The notes beneath the pieces were generated by a model that searched no databases, was not told the origin of the DNA, and saw only the letters and a program-made list of their open reading frames with translations. From contig JACVQG010000095.1 of assembly GCA_015661045.1 (NCBI GenBank), positions 1 to 8,158 of the forward strand: 8,158 nt of DNA, read 5' to 3'. The position numbers were made by a program, and so were the translations under genes. This DNA comes from Dehalococcoidia bacterium. Its GTDB lineage: Bacteria; Chloroflexota; Dehalococcoidia; JACVQG01. This document shows positions 6,888 through 8,158 of this stretch, one piece after another (position 1 is the first letter of the stretch; the number at the start of each line of letters is the position of its first letter).

Positions 6888-7005
6888 ATGGTCTTAAAAT
6901 AAAATGGACTCCAAAAACATTACCCAAGACTGTCCGAAATTGTCATTCTGGAGCGAAGCGAAGAATCTCAGGGCTGGGGGTAGACTATTATGAGACCATT
7001 AGTAA
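6882..7005. repeat. ~124-bp MITE-like element with inverted-repeat ends in the divergent intergenic region
   Basis: TTACTAATGGTCT at 6882-6894 is repeated exactly in inverted orientation at 6993-7005 (AGACCATTAGTAA). Extending inward seven more bases adds only two mismatches, giving arms of about 20 bp. An outer 7-bp pair, TTAGACT (6844-6850) and AGTCTAA (7010-7016), is also inverted. The interior carries a second, common intergenic repeat (6941-6970) and no ORF. No clear target-site duplication is visible. It ends 13 bases before the MoaD start codon, so it has probably altered that gene's upstream region or forms a long hairpin in its leader. Confidence 0.55.
6941..6970. repeat. Short dispersed intergenic repeat of the TCATTCTGAGCGAAGCGAAGAATC type
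   Basis: The sequence TCATTCTGGAGCGAAGCGA (6943-6961) followed by AGAATCTC closely matches a small repeat I recall as abundant in intergenic DNA of many unrelated bacteria, here with one extra G. ATTCT (6945-6949) and AGAAT (6962-6966) form a short stem over a loop containing the tandem GCGAAGCGAA. No coding role. Confidence 0.6.
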
Positions 7006-7018
7006 TTTGAGTCTAACT

Positions 7019-7291
7019 ATGGAAGTTAAGTTTAAGCTTTTTGGCCTCACAGATATAATCCACGAAACTGAAGCCATAATCGGCCTCTCGGCTGGCTCCA
7101 GCCTGTTGGAGGCTATGAATAAACTTGCTGAAAAATATGGCGATACATTCAAGCAACGGATATTAAAAGATAACGGCCTGCTCCAGGACTATGTCCGGGT
7201 AGTGGTAGGACAAAGAATAGTTGACCGGCTGGACGAGACAGTAGAGGAGGGGGCCACTATTTTTATACTCCACGAAATCGCCGGTGGATAA
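7019..7291 (+). CDS. moaD: MoaD/ThiS-family ubiquitin-like sulfur carrier protein
   Basis: A 90-residue protein that ends exactly in Gly-Gly (EIAGG), the C-terminus that is adenylated and thiocarboxylated in MoaD/ThiS proteins. Beta-grasp features: N-terminal strand MEVKFKLFG, helix LLEAMNKLAEKYGDTFKQRI (about 33-52), strand VRVVVGQRIV (about 63-72), and ETVEEGATIFILHEIAGG, the usual D/E-G-D/A-x-(V/I) stretch before the tail. MoaD supplies the dithiolene sulfurs of molybdopterin, the cofactor FdhA needs, so the adjacency makes sense; MoaD-like carriers also accompany tungsten aldehyde oxidoreductases. I chose the ATG at 7019 over the TTG at 7007, which would add four residues inside the repeat; neither has a good Shine-Dalgarno sequence. 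No MoaE or MoeB-type partner lies in the window. Confidence 0.85.
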   Translation: MEVKFKLFGLTDIIHETEAIIGLSAGSSLLEAMNKLAEKYGDTFKQRILKDNGLLQDYVRVVVGQRIVDRLDETVEEGATIFILHEIAGG

Positions 7292-7583
7292 TACAGCGGG
7301 CGCAGACTCCCCTCAATCCCGTCCACCTGCACCCGGTGTGCAAAATATTCAGCGGTTAAAACATGTCCTACGCCACGCTGGGAAGACCTCCTACTTTCAG
7401 GAAAAATTAGACCGCCTTCAAATTAAATCTCTAGCTACTAAGCAAGATTTTTGTTGGAAGGTGCCGCTATTGAGACTGGCAAACCAGGTTCCTGGTCAGC
7501 CGCTCTCCCATGGCATAACCCACGATCTCACCGGATTTTATCTGACTTTGGTGTCCGCTTTTTCCATATTACTCCACAAATAG
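7284..7583 (+). CDS. Doubtful small ORF, possibly the N-terminal remnant of a PaaK-like AMP-forming ligase
   Basis: A 99-residue frame opening with a GTG that overlaps the end of moaD by 8 bases; it contains no internal Met and no ribosome binding site is seen. Residues about 24-56 (LKHVLRHAGKTSYFQEKLDR followed by an ATKQDF motif) resemble the start of phenylacetate-CoA ligase/coenzyme F390 synthetase-like proteins, in which a helix ending in S/T-P-Y-Y/F is followed by a TTK-x-D-L motif. The rest matches nothing I recognise, and the nucleotide-binding SSGTTG-type loop that should follow is absent, so if the relationship is real this is a truncated relic. It may equally be non-coding. It is the only candidate feature between moaD and the downstream promoter. 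Confidence 0.3.
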   Translation: MDNTAGADSPQSRPPAPGVQNIQRLKHVLRHAGKTSYFQEKLDRLQIKSLATKQDFCWKVPLLRLANQVPGQPLSHGITHDLTGFYLTLVSAFSILLHK

Positions 7584-7600
7584 GCAATATGTGATTCATG

Positions 7601-7629
7601 TTGACAAAGGTTCTTCCGGAGACTAGTAT
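7601..7629 (+). promoter_or_regulatory. Candidate promoter of the HyfB-like gene
   Basis: TTGACA (7601-7606, perfect -35) and TAGTAT (7624-7629, four of six to the -10) are separated by exactly 17 bases. Transcription would begin near 7636, about 20 bases before the ATG at 7657. This suggests the membrane-complex genes at the right edge form their own transcription unit. Confidence 0.45.
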
Positions 7630-7656
7630 TTTCTATGGAATCTCAAAATACTGACA

Positions 7657-8158
7657 ATGATTGTCCTAGATAGATTTGACCGAGAACACTTGACTCTAAA
7701 TACGGTTTTCTTTTCCGGTTTAGCCATATTTATCATTGCGTTATTGGTGCCCCTACCGTTTGTCCGTAGGTCCATCAAAGGCATCAACCGCATCTCGCAA
7801 TGGCTCCACATTCTGGCTAATATACTCTTTATATATTTGTCTCTCTCCCTTCTTATTACAGGCCAGTCTTTACAGACCACTCTGTATCAAATAATTCCTT
7901 CAGCAGGGTTTTCATTTCTCATTGACAGGTTAGCAGCCTTTCTTATATTTACTATATCAATAGTTTCGTTGTGTGCCGGTATCTATTCCCTTACGTATGA
8001 AAAAAGCGCCCCGGAAAATAAAAAATGCCTTATGGCATCGCTGACCAGCTTTTTCGTCCTGTCCATGCTGCTGGTCGTGGCTTCCAAAAATACTTTCTCC
8101 CTTCTTTTTTTCTGGGAAACGATGTCCATCTCATCTTTTTTCCTGGTCATGTTCGACC
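7657..8158 (+). CDS. hyfB: HyfB/HycC/NuoM-family proton-pumping antiporter-like membrane subunit, N-terminal 167 residues (runs off right edge)
   Basis: The frame is open from the ATG at 7657 to the window end. Hydrophobic segments lie at about residues 15-34, 52-68, 86-112, 126-143 and 146-165, separated by short charged loops such as RRSIKGINR. The sequence LLVVASKNTFSLLFFWETMS (138-157) contains the Trp-Glu of the fifth helix that is conserved in NuoL/NuoM/HyfB-type subunits, the glutamate being essential for proton transfer in complex I. The long, SLSLL-rich N-terminus suits formate hydrogenlyase/hydrogenase-4 subunit HyfB, but a Mrp antiporter MrpD or NuoN/NuoM subunit cannot be excluded. 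No Shine-Dalgarno sequence precedes the ATG; the in-frame TAG at 7624 limits the N-terminus. The codons are more AT-rich than in the minus-strand operon. Confidence 0.8.
   Translation, partial: MIVLDRFDREHLTLNTVFFSGLAIFIIALLVPLPFVRRSIKGINRISQWLHILANILFIYLSLSLLITGQSLQTTLYQIIPSAGFSFLIDRLAAFLIFTISIVSLCAGIYSLTYEKSAPENKKCLMASLTSFFVLSMLLVVASKNTFSLLFFWETMSISSFFLVMFD

Noticed and set aside
7584..7656. Short frames starting at ATG 7599 and ATG 7634 (18 and 12 codons)
   Set aside because: They end almost at once, are not in frame with the HyfB-like protein, and are what chance would give in AT-rich DNA.
7623..7880. Minus-strand 85-residue ORF
   Set aside because: It is antisense to the HyfB-like frame, which shows family motifs and membrane segments; the minus product shows none.
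1..8158. CRISPR array, tRNA or rRNA genes
   Set aside because: I saw no evenly spaced direct repeats and no cloverleaf or rRNA-like segments on either strand.

Overview
The window reads as part of a strict anaerobe's redox-metabolism locus. A compact minus-strand operon (6663 down to 1, continuing past the left edge) encodes, in transcription order, a NuoE-type 2Fe-2S subunit, a 1009-residue fusion of a NuoF-type NADH module with an NfnB/GltD-type FAD module, a molybdopterin formate dehydrogenase catalytic subunit (fdhA, broken by a frameshifting internal deletion), and the start of an NfnA/SudB-type ferredoxin-NADP+ reductase subunit. The taxon cannot be fixed from the sequence. The gene set and the two kinds of short intergenic palindromic repeat would fit an uncultured Chloroflexota (Dehalococcoidia-like) or a Firmicutes/deltaproteobacterial anaerobe; this is a weak inference.

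Layout: 1-327 (-) NfnA-like, cut by the window edge; 328-3044 (-) fdhA, in two pieces because roughly 65-70 bp are missing near 1108-1112; 3045-3129 an 85-bp gap almost filled by a C5/G5 hairpin repeat; 3130-6159 (-) NuoF-NfnB fusion; 6166-6663 (-) NuoE-like. Then comes a 355-bp AT-rich divergent intergenic region holding a good sigma70-like promoter for the operon and a ~124-bp element bounded by 13-bp perfect inverted repeats. On the plus strand follow 7019-7291 a MoaD/ThiS sulfur carrier, 7284-7583 a doubtful small ORF that may be a remnant of a PaaK-like ligase, and 7657 to the right edge the N-terminal third or so of a HyfB/NuoM-type proton-pumping membrane subunit with a promoter-like sequence in front.

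How the parts may work together: NuoE + NuoF form the NAD(H)/FMN module; the NfnB-like half and the NfnA-like subunit together supply the parts of an NADPH-using flavin-bifurcating Nfn unit; FdhA has a NuoG-like N-terminus that normally docks on NuoEF. The operon therefore looks like a formate dehydrogenase built into an Nfn/Stn-type transhydrogenase, able in principle to couple formate, NAD(H), NADP(H) and ferredoxin. MoaD would serve the molybdenum/tungsten pterin cofactor that FdhA needs, and the HyfB-like gene suggests that a membrane-bound hydrogenase or formate-hydrogenlyase-like complex begins at the right edge. As sequenced, FdhA is not translatable as one intact chain; either the gene is decaying or the assembly has an error there.
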